Source: Halobaculum roseum | GTDB lineage: Archaea; Halobacteriota; Halobacteria; Halobacteriales; Haloferacaceae | Assembly: GCF_019880245.1 (NCBI RefSeq) | Contig: NZ_CP082286.1 | Location: 434,001 to 498,000, forward strand | Direction of reading: 5' to 3' | DNA length: 64,000 nucleotides | Part shown: piece after piece, positions 26,529 to 35,712 of the stretch | How positions within the stretch are numbered: the first letter of the stretch is position 1 | Layout: every line of letters starts with the position of its first letter | Program-made: the position numbers and the translations under genes | The notes under the pieces: generated by a model | The model's database searches: none | Seen by the model: only the letters and a program-made list of their open reading frames with translations | Told to the model about the DNA's origin: nothing

Positions 26529-27512
26529 GTGAACCGCGACGCGCTGGGCTTCCTCACGCTCGCGGCGTTGTGGGGAACGGCGTTCGTCGCGACGAAGGCG
26601 GCCCTCGCGGAGTTCCCGCCGGTGTTGCTCGCCGCGCTGCGCTTCGATATCGCCGCAGCGGTGCTCGTCGCCGTCGCGGTCGCCGCGGGCGGGCGGTTCA
26701 GGCCGACGGGGTGGGGAGATCTCGCGCCGATCCTCGCCGGAGGGACGTTCAGCATCGGCCTCCACCACGCGCTGTTGTTCACCGGACAGCAGTACGTCCC
26801 CAGCGCCGTCGCGGCGACGCTGCTCGGGCTGATCCCCGTGCTCACGCCCGTCGCCGCCCGCGCGGTCCGGCCGGACGAGCGGATCGACGCCGTCGGCGCC
26901 GTCGGCCTGCTCGTCGGTTTCGCCGGGCTCCTCCTGATCGCCGACCCGGACGCCGGTCGACTCGCGGTCGATGGGGTGCTCGCACGCGGCGACGGGCTGC
27001 TCGCAGGCAGAGCAGGTACGGGGCTGGGCGCGGCCCTCGCCGGCGGGTCGGCCGCGAACCTCGGCGCGCTGTTCGTGTTCGGGTCGGCCGTCGCGTGGGT
27101 CGCGGGCGCGGTGACGACCCGCGAGGACGACGCGACGCTGGGGCCGCTCGCGTTGCAGGCATGGATGGCCGTCGTCGGCGCGGTGTTGCTCCACGTCGCC
27201 GCCGCACTCGTCGGCCAGTCGCCCGCCGCGCTCGACCCGTCGACGACCGGGCTGGCGTGGCTCGCGTACCTCGCGGTCGTTCCCGGCGCCGGCGGGTTCC
27301 TGCTGTACTTCCGACTGCTCGACCGGCTCGGCCCGATCCGGGCGGGGCTGTTGGAGTACGCCATCCCGCCCTTCGCCGCGCTGTTCGGGTTCCTCGTGCT
27401 CGGCGAGACGCTCGCGGCGAGCACCGCGTGGGGATTCGGCTGTATCTTCGCCGCGTTCGTCCTGGTCCAGCGCGCGCCGATCCGGGGGGCGCTCCGGCGA
27501 CAGTTCGGGTGA
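26529..27512 (+). CDS. EamA/DMT family transporter
   Basis: A 327-residue integral membrane protein with about ten predicted helices and two EamA repeats. Typical starts of the repeats are LAALWGTAFVATKAAL and LAYLAVVPGAGGFLLYF, with the E-x-x-x-P-F-x-A-x-x-G-F segment near the end. The start is GTG at 26529. Members export amino acids, metabolites or nucleotide sugars; the substrate is unknown. It lies 14 bp after the MBL hydrolase gene and may be cotranscribed. A hydrophilic loop of about 20 residues between helices 5 and 6 is longer than usual. Confidence 0.88.
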   Translation: MNRDALGFLTLAALWGTAFVATKAALAEFPPVLLAALRFDIAAAVLVAVAVAAGGRFRPTGWGDLAPILAGGTFSIGLHHALLFTGQQYVPSAVAATLLGLIPVLTPVAARAVRPDERIDAVGAVGLLVGFAGLLLIADPDAGRLAVDGVLARGDGLLAGRAGTGLGAALAGGSAANLGALFVFGSAVAWVAGAVTTREDDATLGPLALQAWMAVVGAVLLHVAAALVGQSPAALDPSTTGLAWLAYLAVVPGAGGFLLYFRLLDRLGPIRAGLLEYAIPPFAALFGFLVLGETLAASTAWGFGCIFAAFVLVQRAPIRGALRRQFG

Positions 27513-27577
27513 GTTCCCCGGCTGGGATCCCCGGACGCGGCGCCGTCTGTGACTTGTTGGCTGAGTGAGGACTCATG

Positions 27578-27595
27578 CGAAACGGAGGGTTAATC
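27578..27595 (+). promoter_or_regulatory. BRE/TATA-like promoter of the frameshifted kinase
   Basis: CGAAAC followed by GGTTAATC (27588-27595) lies about 27 nt before the ATG at 27619. It is consistent with a leaderless transcript and supports that start rather than the ATG-like codon at 27565. Confidence 0.45.
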
Positions 27596-27618
27596 CGTCC
27601 GTACTGTCAGTTCTCGGT

Positions 27619-29159
27619 ATGTACGGGACGCCCGCCGACCGCGCGCTCGCGGTCCTCGCGGTCGGAGCGGACGGAGGCCGGCCGGATCCGCCGTCGGCTC
27701 TCGAACGTGCCCTCCCCGAGTCGTCGTCGGTCGCGACCGTCGACTCGATCGCCGCCGCTCTCGATCGCGATCTCGACGCGATCGATTGCATCGTCACCGC
27801 GTTCACGCTCGCCGACGGCACCGCGGTCGACCTCCATCGGCGGCTGTCCACGCTGACGGCCCCGCCGCCCGTCGTGCTCGTCGTCGACGCGAGCGACGGA
27901 TCGGTGCCCGCGGGCGCCGTCTCGACCCCGTTCGCCGATGTCGTCGCCGCCGACCGCGACGGGGACGACCGCGCCGACGGGGACCGGTCCGTCCCCGCGC
28001 GCGTCGCGGCGGCGGTCACCTCCGTCGTCCCCGGCGACGACGGCCCGACGGTCGCCGGCGGGCTTCCGCGGGACAGGCGTTCGCTCGACGCCCTGAAGGC
28101 GACCCTGTTCGACCGGCTCTTCACCGAGATCCCGATGCACTCGTACGTCAAGGACGGCGAGGCACGACACGTGATGGTGAGCGAGGCGCCCGTCGACAGA
28201 CGGATCCACCGATTCGGCGACGAGTATCTCGGCCGACGCGACGTCGACGGCGTCGTCCCGGAATCGGACGCGCGCGAGCCGTACGAGGACGACCTGCGCG
28301 TGATCGAGACCGGAACGCCGATCGTGAACAAGGAGGAGCACTACGCGTCGGCCGACCGGTGGTTCCGGACCTCGAAGGTGCCGTGGACCGACGGCGACGG
28401 CGAGGTCGCCGGCCTGATCGGCATCTCCCAGGAGATAACCGCCCGGAAGGACCGCGAGCGGCAACTGGAGATCACCCACCACGTCGTCCGGCACACGCTC
28501 CGAAACAAGCTGAACGTGATACTCGGTCGGTGCGACCGCATCCGTCGGGCGGCCGCGTCGCGAACAACGTCGAGCGGATCGCCGAGGCCGCGGCGGCGCT
28601 GACCGACACCGTCGACAACCAGCAGACGATCCTCGGGATGATGCTCGGGGACCCGGACCCGACGCCGACGGACCTCACCTGCCTCGTTCGCCACCGCATC
28701 GAGGCGGCCCGGACACGGCGACCGGACGCCGTCATCGACGCCACCCTCGACGACGGTGTCGTCGGGCTCGCTACCGAGAGCGTCGACCGGGCGGTCGACC
28801 AGCTCCTCGGCAACGCGTTCGACCACGCCGACGGCACCCCACGGGTGACCGTCTCGCTCGAAGCCGGTGACGACGAAGCGCGGCTGTGCGTCCGCGACGG
28901 GGCGCCGGAGATCCCGGCGTTCGAGGTCGAGGTGCTGACCGGTCGCCGGTCGATCGACCACCTCAACCACACGGCCGGCCTGGGGCTGTGGATCGTTCAG
29001 TGGGCGATGAAACACTCGGGCGGGGAGGTCACGTTCGACCGGACCGACGACGGCGGCAACGAGGTCACGCTGACGTTCCAGTATCCCGACGCGGAGCGCG
29101 ACGCCGTCCCGGACGACGCCACCGAGAGGGTCGGGTCTAACGGCGCGGACGACGACTGA
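27619..29159 (+). pseudogene. PAS sensor histidine kinase, broken by one frameshift
   Basis: The first 5' part (27619 to about 28550) encodes an N-terminal receiver-like region, a PAS domain (LFTEIPMHSYVKDG, ISQEITARKDRERQ) and the HisKA H-box HVVRHTLRNKLN. The rest of the kinase continues in the -1 frame from about 28551 (GRVANNVERIAEAA), with N-box LLGNAFDHA and ATP lid HTAGLGLWIVQWA, to the stop at 29157-29159. A single missing base near 28546-28554 explains both halves, because rejoining gives one complete kinase of about 512 residues. It could be a real mutation, a sequencing error or, less likely, programmed frameshifting. Codon use is normal on both sides, so loss is recent. Confidence 0.85.
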
Positions 29160-29203
29160 CTCACCCGATCCGCGTCCCGCTGACTCACCCGATCCGCGTC
29201 CCG
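29156..29203. repeat. 24-bp perfect tandem duplication
   Basis: The unit at 29156-29179 is repeated exactly at 29180-29203. The first copy contains the stop codon of the broken kinase (plus strand). The second contains the last codons and stop of isopentenyl phosphate kinase (minus strand). The duplication copied the 3' end of the minus-strand gene, so either copy could supply its terminus. Confidence 0.95.
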
Positions 29204-29931
29204 GCGTCCCCGCCCGCGAGGAACGTCCCGACGGCGTCGGGACCGAACACGTACGCCGGCGAGCCGAGCGCGAGCAGCTCCCGCACCTTCGCGGCCATCC
29301 CGCCGGTCACGTCCGTCGAATCGCTGGCCCCGAGCGCGTCGGCGACCTCGTCGAAGTCGTCGATGTGGGGGATCACCTCGTCGTCGCCGTCGAGGACGCC
29401 CGGCACCGTCGAGCAGAGGCCCACGCGGTCGGCCTCGAGCGCGCCCGCCAGTTCCGTGACGAGTTCGTCGCCCGAGAGGACGGTGACGGCCTCGCCGGCG
29501 TGGACGACGCCGTCGCCGTGGAGCACCGGCACGAACCCCTCGTCGACCATCGTCGCGACCTGCTCGGTCATCAGCGTGAGGTCGCCGTCGGCGTCGCGGG
29601 CGGCCGCCGAGAACGGGTGCACCGGGACCGCGGGCACGTCCACGGCGTGTAGCCGCGAGAGGACGAACTGGTTCAGGGTCTTCATCGCGCCGTGGACGGC
29701 CATGATGCCGCCCACGTCGCGGATTCCCTCGCTCGCGCTCACGCCGTGTTCGGCGGCGTGGTGGTGGCCGAAGGAGCCGCCGCCGTGGACGATCACGAGG
29801 TCCTCGACGGCACCGTCGTCGAGGGCGGCCGCGATGGCCTCCGCCAGCGCCGCGAGCGCCTCGCCGTCGAGCGTCTCCGGGCGGTCCTTCTCGGTGATGA
29901 CCGAGCCGCCGAGCTTCAGGACCGTGACCAT
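29185..29931 (-). CDS. isopentenyl phosphate kinase
   Basis: A 248-residue amino-acid-kinase-fold enzyme that phosphorylates isopentenyl phosphate to isopentenyl diphosphate in the archaeal variant mevalonate pathway. Family marks: the N-terminal VLKLGGSVIT, the glycine-rich VHGGGSFGHHHA near residue 48 with the catalytic His in the GHHHA segment, and TDVTGGMAAKV near residue 207 with the nucleotide-binding Lys. It follows mevalonate kinase directly (stop and start abut), so the two pathway enzymes are coproduced. The last codons lie inside the 24-bp tandem repeat. Confidence 0.93.
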   Translation of the reverse strand: MVTVLKLGGSVITEKDRPETLDGEALAALAEAIAAALDDGAVEDLVIVHGGGSFGHHHAAEHGVSASEGIRDVGGIMAVHGAMKTLNQFVLSRLHAVDVPAVPVHPFSAAARDADGDLTLMTEQVATMVDEGFVPVLHGDGVVHAGEAVTVLSGDELVTELAGALEADRVGLCSTVPGVLDGDDEVIPHIDDFDEVADALGASDSTDVTGGMAAKVRELLALGSPAYVFGPDAVGTFLAGGDAGTRIG

Positions 29932-30948
29932 CTACGCCGCCTCCACGCGGACGCCCTCGGTCGCCAACTCGGCGCGGAACGACTGCTCGCACTCGGCGGT
30001 GTAGCCGAGCGCGTGCTGCGTCTCGTCGGTCGGATCGAGCGCGACGATGCAGCCGCCGCCGCCCGCGCCGGTGAGCTTCGCGCCGGCGGCGCCCGCGTCC
30101 CGGGCGGCCCACACCATCGCGTCCAGCGAGCGGGCGGAGACGCCAAGCGCCTCCAGCAGCCCGTGGTTGAAGTTCATCAGCTCGCCCAGATCGGCGAGCA
30201 GTTCGTCGCCGGGTTCGCGTTCGGGGTCGGCATCCGCCAGAAGCCGCTCGCCCTCCCGGGTGAGGTCGCCGACCGTCTCGACGGTGTCGGCGGCGAACGC
30301 GTGCTCCTCCCGGAGCGCGCGAACCCCCGCGACGAGTTCGCCGGTGTCGCCGGCGCCGCCGTCGTAGCCGACGACGAACGGCAGCGGCGGGGCGTCGATC
30401 GTCCGCGTGTCGTCGCCCTCGACGCGGACGGCCCCGCCCATGGCGGAACAGAACGTGTCCGCGCGGGAGGCCTGGCCCTCCTGCACCTCGTACTCCGCCT
30501 CGTAGGCGCGCCGGGCGACCTCCTCGGGGTCGAGTTCGGTCCCGAGCGCGCGCGTCGCCGCGTCGATGCCGGCGACGACGACTGCCGCCGAGGAGCCCAG
30601 TCCCGCGCCCAACGGGATCGCCGACTCGACGGTGATGTCGAAGCCGGCGTCGGGACGGTCCGCGGCCTCGCGTGCCTGTCGGACCGCCGCCTCGATGTAC
30701 TCCATCGCCGCCTCGACCAGCGGGGCCGGCGCGTCGATGTCGGGTCGGTCGTCGATGCTCCCGCCCCAGGTGACGGTGAAGCCGTCCAGCGAGAGGTCCG
30801 CCGCGTCGACGCGGACGCGGCCGTCCTCGCGCGGCTCGACGGTCACCCGCGCGCGACGCTCGACCGCACACGGCACCGCCGGCTCGCCGTACACGACCGC
30901 GTGCTCGCCGAAGAGGTACACCTTCCCCGGCGCGCTGCAGGTTGTCAT
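29932..30948 (-). CDS. mvk: mevalonate kinase
   Basis: A 338-residue GHMP kinase that phosphorylates mevalonate, an early step of isoprenoid and archaeal lipid synthesis. The start APGKVYLFGEHAVVYG, the ATP-binding PLGAGLGSSAA motif near residue 106 and the C-terminal GAKLTGAGGGGC motif are all canonical. The ATG at 30948 is preferred to an in-frame codon five residues upstream because it gives the standard N-terminus. It heads a two-gene unit with isopentenyl phosphate kinase. A TATA-like element on this strand at 31034-31042 would give a leader of about 60 nt. Confidence 0.95.
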   Translation of the reverse strand: MTTCSAPGKVYLFGEHAVVYGEPAVPCAVERRARVTVEPREDGRVRVDAADLSLDGFTVTWGGSIDDRPDIDAPAPLVEAAMEYIEAAVRQAREAADRPDAGFDITVESAIPLGAGLGSSAAVVVAGIDAATRALGTELDPEEVARRAYEAEYEVQEGQASRADTFCSAMGGAVRVEGDDTRTIDAPPLPFVVGYDGGAGDTGELVAGVRALREEHAFAADTVETVGDLTREGERLLADADPEREPGDELLADLGELMNFNHGLLEALGVSARSLDAMVWAARDAGAAGAKLTGAGGGGCIVALDPTDETQHALGYTAECEQSFRAELATEGVRVEAA

Positions 30949-31307
30949 ACCCGCGACCAACACCCCCCGCCTAACAGCCGTTTCGACTCCCGCCGGCGAG
31001 CCCCCCTCTCGACTTCGATACGCGCTGCGGTACGATTATATGAGACGGCGCCCCGTGTCGAATCGTGGTGCGGGGGAGCCGCCCCGTCGGCGGCGCCCGT
31101 CCGCCCACGCTCGAAACCGCGGACACGCGACCCGGGGAAAGAGGGAACGCACGCCGTCGCGACCGGGATCCGGTCCGATCGGCTCCGCGGTGGCGACTTC
31201 GCCACGACGGCCGTTCCGACCCGAACGGCCGCACGCGGGTCGGCCCGATTATCTCGTTCGATACTATGGGCGCTGGAATTATGTGGGCGGCAGGGCCAGC
31301 GGATCTC
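30949..31307. other. intergenic region between mvk and the small STAS-like gene
   Basis: No gene is convincing here. It contains a TATA-like GATTATATG at 31034-31042 facing mvk (minus strand) and two AT-rich elements, GATTATCTC (31247-31255) and GATACTAT (31258-31265), facing the plus-strand gene. A hairpin, GTGGCGA-CT-TCGCCAC, occurs near 31190. In-frame ATGs at 31266 and 31281 leave the start of the next gene uncertain. Confidence 0.5.
31034..31042 (-). promoter_or_regulatory. TATA-like element of the mvk-ipk unit
   Basis: CATATAATC on the minus strand, about 85 nt before the mevalonate kinase ATG, in otherwise GC-rich DNA. Predicted leader is about 60 nt. Confidence 0.45.
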
Positions 31308-31655
31308 ATGAGTTCGACGACGCCGAACGCCGCCCCGAACGTGGATCGAAGTCGGGACGGCACGTGCTTGCGGGTCGAGCTCTCGGGGGAGTTCGAGGCC
31401 GCGGACGTCGTCACCGCGATGGCGCGTGCGCGCCACGTCGCCGAGGACTGCGACGCCGAGTTCGGGGTCGTCGTCGACGTGCGCGAGTTCACCGCCCGCG
31501 GAACCGCCCTCGCCGCGCTCGGCGAGTGGGAGACGTTCCTCCGCATGGCCGGCGCCACAGCGGTCGTCCGCGTCGGCGACGACGACGACGCCGTCGGCGG
31601 CGCCGACCGTCGCGCCTCCTCGATCGAGGAGGCCGAACGGATGATCTCCCAGTAG
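31308..31655 (+). CDS. small uncharacterised protein, STAS-like pattern
   Basis: A 115-residue acidic protein if started at ATG 31308; ATGs at 31281 and 31266 are possible. The pattern is strand (LRVELSGEF), helix, strand (FGVVVDVREF), helix (LGEWETFLRMAG), strand (TAVVRVG). This resembles STAS/anti-sigma antagonist-type folds, but no phosphorylatable Ser is clear. I do not recognise the family. It lies on the strand opposite to the flanking uS2 and mevalonate kinase genes, between two conserved blocks. Two TATA-like elements lie at 31247-31265. Confidence 0.65.
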   Translation: MSSTTPNAAPNVDRSRDGTCLRVELSGEFEAADVVTAMARARHVAEDCDAEFGVVVDVREFTARGTALAALGEWETFLRMAGATAVVRVGDDDDAVGGADRRASSIEEAERMISQ

Positions 31656-31832
31656 GCGCCGCGCTCGCTCGTTTCGATCCCGAGTTCAACCCGTAAGCGA
31701 CGGCGTCGGTCGACATCGCACGACGCCAGGTCCAGGACGGGGAGCGACGACGCCAGTCGACGCACCGGCGGGACGGCGCCGCCGCTGGCGGGCGTGAGGA
31801 CAAAGGAGTGATCGCGAAATCCAGCGGCCGGC

Positions 31833-32612
31833 TTACAGTTCGGCCTCGAAGTCCTCGAGGGCGTAGCCGGGCTCGGCGCCGCGGTTGTCGAGCGTCTCGT
31901 TGGCGAGCAGCCAGTAGATGACCGACAGGGCGCGGCGACCCTTGTTGTTCGTCGGGATGACGAGGTCGACGTTGGAGACCTGGTTGTTCGAGTCGCACAT
32001 CGCGATGACGGGGATGCCGACCGTGATGGCCTCCTTGACCGCCTGCGCGTCCCCGATCGGGTCGGTGACAACCACGACGTCCGGCTCGATGTAGCCGGCG
32101 TACTCGGGGTTCGTCAGCGTCCCCGGGATGAAGCGCCCGGTGCGGGCGCGCGCGCCGATCGCGTCGGCGAACTTCTCGGCCGGGAAGCGACCGTACTGGC
32201 GCGAGGAGGTGACGAGCACCTGCTCGGGGTCGTAGTTCGCCAGGAACGAGGCCGCGGTACGGATACGGCCGTCCGTCTTGCTCACGTCGAGCACGTACAG
32301 GCCGTCGTCGCGGACGCGGTGGATGAACCGCTCCATGTCCTTGGTCTTCTGCTGGGTCCCGATGTGGACGCCAGCGGAGAGGTAGTCCTCGACGGGGATG
32401 AGGAGGTCCGCCTCGTCGTCGGGCATGACGTCCTCGTCGAAGCGCGGACCCGCGTCCGCCTCCTCGTCGGCGGCCCCCTCGGCCGCCGCCTCCGTCTCCT
32501 CGGGCTGTGCGTCTGTCTCGTCGGGCGACTCCTCGGCCGCGGCGGTCTCTGCGACCTCCTCCTCGGCGTCGGGCGCCTCTTCGGTGTCTGCGTCGTTCTC
32601 GGATTCGCTCAT
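31833..32612 (-). CDS. rps2: 30S ribosomal protein uS2
   Basis: A 259-residue ribosomal protein S2 and last gene of the large ribosomal/RNA polymerase operon. The conserved core begins at about residue 75 ([11 protein letters not shown]) and includes [11 protein letters not shown] and [12 protein letters not shown]. The first about 70 residues are an acidic Glu/Asp/Ala-rich extension absent from bacterial S2. The ATG at 32612 overlaps the enolase stop by four bases (32609-32612), so translation is coupled. Confidence 0.97.
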   Translation of the reverse strand: MSESENDADTEEAPDAEEEVAETAAAEESPDETDAQPEETEAAAEGAADEEADAGPRFDEDVMPDDEADLLIPVEDYLSAGVHIGTQQKTKDMERFIHRVRDDGLYVLDVSKTDGRIRTAASFLANYDPEQVLVTSSRQYGRFPAEKFADAIGARARTGRFIPGTLTNPEYAGYIEPDVVVVTDPIGDAQAVKEAITVGIPVIAMCDSNNQVSNVDLVIPTNNKGRRALSVIYWLLANETLDNRGAEPGYALEDFEAEL

Positions 32613-33820
32613 ACTGCCTCCTCCGCGATGCGGATGAGTTCGTTCAGCTTTGCGGTGCGCTCGCCGCCGACGGTCCCCGTCTTGATGTACGAGGCGTCGG
32701 TCGCGACGGCGAGGTGTGCGATGGTGGTGTCCTCGGTCTCGCCCGAGCGGTGGGAGACGACCGCGTCCAGCCCGTTTCGCTGGGCCAGCTCGACGGCGTC
32801 GAACGCGTCCGACAGCGTCCCGATCTGGTTCGGCTTGATCAGGATGCTGTTGGCCGCGCCCTCGTCGATGCCCCGCGAGAGGCGCTCGACGTTCGTCACG
32901 AACAGGTCGTCGCCGCAGATCAGCGTGCGGTCGCCCACTCTGTCGGTCAGGTCGGCGAACCCGTCGTAGTCGTCCTCGTCGAGGGGGTCCTCGACGTACG
33001 CGAGGTCGTACTCGTCGACCAGCTCGGCCATGTACTCGACCTGCTCGGCCGAGGTGCGCTCGGTGTCGCCGTAGCGGTAGACGCCGGCGTCGGCGTCGTA
33101 CAGCTCCGAGGCGGCAACGTCGAGGCCGAACCGGATCCCGAAGCCGAGCGCGTCCTCCACGCGGGAGGTCGCCTCGTCGACGATCTCGAACGCCTCGGCG
33201 TCGGAGACTGCGGGCGCCCACGCGCCCTCGTCGCCCTTGGCGGCGGCGACGCCGCGGTCGTCGAGGATGTCGGCGACCGCGGCGTGGACGTCCGCGTTCG
33301 CGAACACCGCCTCCGCGACGGAGGGGGCGCCGACGGGCGCCGAGAGGAACTCCTGGATGTGCGTCGCGTCGGCGGCGTGCTCGCCGCCACCCACGACGTT
33401 CCCCAGCGGAACCGGGAACGACCGGTCGGCGTCGCGGAAGGTGCCACCGAGGTGCTGGAACAGCGGCGCGCCCAGCACGTCGGCGCCGGCCTTCGACGCC
33501 GCCATGCTGATCGCGACGGCGCTGTTGGCGCCGATCTCCGAGAAGTCCTCGGTGCCGTCGGCGGCGTGCAGCGCCGCGTCCACGTCGCGCTGGTTGCCCG
33601 CGTGGACCGAGCCGACGAGCCGCGGGACCGCGTGCTCGCGGGCCCTGGCGATCGCCTCCTTGGGCGGGAGCTCGATCGCCTCGTACTCGCCCGTCGACGC
33701 CCCGGAGGGCGCCGCCGCGCGGCCGAAGCCGCCCGACTGGGTGAGCACGTCCGCCTCGACGGTGGGGTTGCCCCGCGAGTCGAGCACGCGACGCAGCGAC
33801 ACCGACTCGATCAGCGTCAC
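32609..33820 (-). CDS. eno: enolase
   Basis: A 403-residue phosphopyruvate hydratase converting 2-phosphoglycerate to phosphoenolpyruvate in glycolysis and gluconeogenesis. Start [23 protein letters not shown], substrate-loop GASTGEYEA, metal-binding ends [13 protein letters not shown] and the [10 protein letters not shown] strand, and catalytic Lys in [10 protein letters not shown] are all present. Its place between rpoK and rps2 in the ribosomal operon is the conserved haloarchaeal order. It overlaps rps2 by four bases and abuts rpoK. Confidence 0.97.
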   Translation of the reverse strand: MTLIESVSLRRVLDSRGNPTVEADVLTQSGGFGRAAAPSGASTGEYEAIELPPKEAIARAREHAVPRLVGSVHAGNQRDVDAALHAADGTEDFSEIGANSAVAISMAASKAGADVLGAPLFQHLGGTFRDADRSFPVPLGNVVGGGEHAADATHIQEFLSAPVGAPSVAEAVFANADVHAAVADILDDRGVAAAKGDEGAWAPAVSDAEAFEIVDEATSRVEDALGFGIRFGLDVAASELYDADAGVYRYGDTERTSAEQVEYMAELVDEYDLAYVEDPLDEDDYDGFADLTDRVGDRTLICGDDLFVTNVERLSRGIDEGAANSILIKPNQIGTLSDAFDAVELAQRNGLDAVVSHRSGETEDTTIAHLAVATDASYIKTGTVGGERTAKLNELIRIAEEAV

Positions 33821-33821
33821 G

Positions 33822-34004
33822 TCACTTCCCCTCCCGCCGGACCGTGAACGGCAACACGCCGGCGTCGTACTCCTCGGCCGCGATGAGGATCGGCTCGGAC
33901 TGGTCGCTGTCGATCAGCGCCGGCGCGCCGTACGCCAGCTGGAGCGACCGTGCGCCGAGGATGCGGGCCTTCTCGTACCGGTTGTACTCGAGGTTCCCGC
34001 TCAT
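33822..34004 (-). CDS. rpoK: RNA polymerase subunit K (Rpb6-like)
   Basis: A 60-residue archaeal Rpb6 homologue of the RNA polymerase core, which helps assemble the large subunits. The N-terminal [21 protein letters not shown] is the family signature. Length is normal for haloarchaeal RpoK. The gene overlaps the end of rpoN by four bases and is followed one base later by enolase. Confidence 0.95.
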   Translation of the reverse strand: MSGNLEYNRYEKARILGARSLQLAYGAPALIDSDQSEPILIAAEEYDAGVLPFTVRREGK

Positions 34005-34192
34005 TGGTAGGGGGAGACGACGTCGACCAGGTCTGTGTGACTCACCATCATCCGCCGGCAGCAGTGGCGGTCCACGCCGAGCTCGTCGAGGACCGCCGCG
34101 GGGTCCTCGTCGCCCTCCTTGGCACGGGCTTTGAACTCCTCCCAGTGTTCACCGATGACGGTTCCGCACGTGAAACACCGGACAGGGATCAT
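34001..34192 (-). CDS. rpoN: RNA polymerase subunit N (Rpb10-like)
   Basis: A 63-residue zinc-binding Rpb10 homologue. The atypical CX2CGX(n)CC zinc motif is intact: CFTCG near the start and HCCRR near residue 45. The second of two adjacent ATGs (34192) gives the family N-terminus [10 protein letters not shown]; the ATG at 34195 would add one Met. It overlaps rpoK by four bases. Confidence 0.96.
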   Translation of the reverse strand: MIPVRCFTCGTVIGEHWEEFKARAKEGDEDPAAVLDELGVDRHCCRRMMVSHTDLVDVVSPYQ

Positions 34193-34207
34193 CATGGGTG
34201 GATCACC

Positions 34208-34606
34208 TCAGCGGTACGACTTCTGGTAGCGGGCGCGTGCGCCGGGCCCGCCCCACTTCTTCGGTTCGCTCTGCCGGGAGTCGTTCACCAGCAGGGAGCG
34301 GTCGAACTCCATGAACGCGTCGCGCAGCTCCGCGTCGTTGCGGTGCTGCACGAGGCCGCGCGCGATGGCCGTGCGGACCGCGTCCGCCTGGCCGGCGAAG
34401 CCGCCGCCGTTGACCGACACCTCGATGTCGACCTCCGAGCGGAGGTCCTCGCCGGCGACGCGGAACGGCTCCAGCATCTTCAGCCGGGCCATCTCGGGTT
34501 CGACCAGCTCGACGGGCTGGGAGTCGATACGCACTCGCCCCTCGCCGTCCGTGACGGTGGCGCGGGCGACGGCGGTCTTCTTCTTACCGGACGTGTTCGT
34601 TACCAT
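34208..34606 (-). CDS. rps9: 30S ribosomal protein uS9
   Basis: A 132-residue S9 with the conserved [12 protein letters not shown] start, [21 protein letters not shown] core and the C-terminal Arg/Lys-rich [10 protein letters not shown] tail that reaches the ribosomal P site. The start overlaps the end of the uL13 gene by seven bases. Confidence 0.97.
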   Translation of the reverse strand: MVTNTSGKKKTAVARATVTDGEGRVRIDSQPVELVEPEMARLKMLEPFRVAGEDLRSEVDIEVSVNGGGFAGQADAVRTAIARGLVQHRNDAELRDAFMEFDRSLLVNDSRQSEPKKWGGPGARARYQKSYR

Positions 34607-35067
34607 GTGACGTTAGCCCCCAGGTCCTCGGAGATCGCGCCGAGGGTGGTGAACTTGATGTTCGACAGGCGATCGAGGGAGGTGCCGTCGAGCACCTCCG
34701 GTTCCGGCGCGTCCTCGTCGGGCGAGGTCGTCTCGGAGTCGAACGGGTTGCCGACGTACACGCGGACGTTCTCGAACGCCTCGCGACCCTTCGTGGTCTT
34801 GTACGGCAGCATGCCGCGGACCGACCGCTTGAAGATGCGGTCGGGCCGCTTCGGGTAGTACGGACCCGAGTCGGAGCCGAGGTTCGCGCGGGTGCGGTAC
34901 TTCTCGAGCGTCGCCTCGGTGTTGCCCGTGATGACCGCGCGCTCGGCGTTGACGATCGCGACGCGCTCGCCGTCGAGCGCCTTCTGTGCGACCTGCGACG
35001 CGACGCGACCCATGATGGCGTCGCGTCCGTCGACGACCACGTCGGCCTCGAACTCTGCGAGACTCAT
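34600..35067 (-). CDS. rpl13: 50S ribosomal protein uL13
   Basis: A 155-residue L13 with the N-terminal [18 protein letters not shown] and [15 protein letters not shown] segments of the family. A short acidic insertion lies near residue 112-125. It overlaps eL18 at its start by four bases and uS9 at its end by seven bases, so these genes are read as one coupled unit. Confidence 0.97.
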   Translation of the reverse strand: MSLAEFEADVVVDGRDAIMGRVASQVAQKALDGERVAIVNAERAVITGNTEATLEKYRTRANLGSDSGPYYPKRPDRIFKRSVRGMLPYKTTKGREAFENVRVYVGNPFDSETTSPDEDAPEPEVLDGTSLDRLSNIKFTTLGAISEDLGANVTW

Positions 35068-35420
35068 CGGATCACCCGGACGTCGGTCCCTTCGGGGTTG
35101 TTCGACAGCGCTTCCTCCAGCCGGACGGCCTCGCCGGCCTGGTCGATCTTCGTCTCGGCGGTGCCGGAGAAGTCGACGGCGGCGACGGTGACGTCCTTAC
35201 GGAGCACGCCCGAGCCGAGCACCTTGCCCGGCACGACGACGGTCTCGTCCTCGTTCGCGTACCGCTCGATGCGGCCGAGGTTGACCTCCGCGTGCGTGCG
35301 CCGCGGCTTTTCGAGCCGGTCGGCGACGTCCTGCCAGACGGTGGCATCGGACGAGCGCGCGACCGACTTCAGTTCGGCGATGAGGTTCTGAAGTCTCGGA
35401 TTAGTCTTGCTACTACTCAT
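35064..35420 (-). CDS. rpl18e: 50S ribosomal protein eL18
   Basis: A 118-residue archaeal L18e with typical [25 protein letters not shown] and [10 protein letters not shown] segments. It is the first protein gene after tRNA-Leu(CAG), from which the messenger must be cut by tRNA processing. Unlike most genes here it has a strong Shine-Dalgarno sequence, AGGAGGT, at 35427-35433, about six bases before the ATG. Confidence 0.97.
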   Translation of the reverse strand: MSSSKTNPRLQNLIAELKSVARSSDATVWQDVADRLEKPRRTHAEVNLGRIERYANEDETVVVPGKVLGSGVLRKDVTVAAVDFSGTAETKIDQAGEAVRLEEALSNNPEGTDVRVIR

Positions 35421-35426
35421 AACGTA

Positions 35427-35433
35427 ACCTCCT
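35427..35433 (-). promoter_or_regulatory. strong Shine-Dalgarno site of eL18
   Basis: AGGAGGT on the minus strand, six bases before the eL18 ATG. It stands out because most starts in the window are leaderless or overlap the previous gene. It fits a messenger 5' end produced by release of tRNA-Leu. Confidence 0.8.
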
Positions 35434-35483
35434 GAGTGGGAGTCGGTGACTCGGTAGCGACCGAGTCGATGTGAGAACGGGAG

Positions 35484-35568
35484 TGCAGGGGGCAGGATTT
35501 GAACCTGCGAACCTCTACAGGACAGCGCCCTGAACGCTGCGCCGTTGGCCAGACTGGGCTACCCCTGC
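35484..35568 (-). tRNA. tRNA-Leu (anticodon CAG)
   Basis: Acceptor GCAGGGG/CCCCTGC with discriminator A. Anticodon stem CAGCG/CGCTG with loop TTCAGGG, giving CAG. Long variable arm with CCT-GTAG-AGG stem, as in class II leucine tRNAs. T arm GCAGG-TTCAAAT-CCTGC. No intron. It is embedded between rpoD and eL18 in the ribosomal operon, a conserved haloarchaeal position. Confidence 0.97.
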
Positions 35569-35712
35569 TCGCGTCCCGTCGTTTGCCGTCCCACCGGATA
35601 ACCCCTTCGGTCCACCCCGTCCGTGCGAGACGGTGACGGCGGGTCCGCTGGCCGGTCGAACCCGACGCGGGGGCGGACGTTCGGTGGGTGTGGTGAGACG
35701 ACATGTGTTCGG

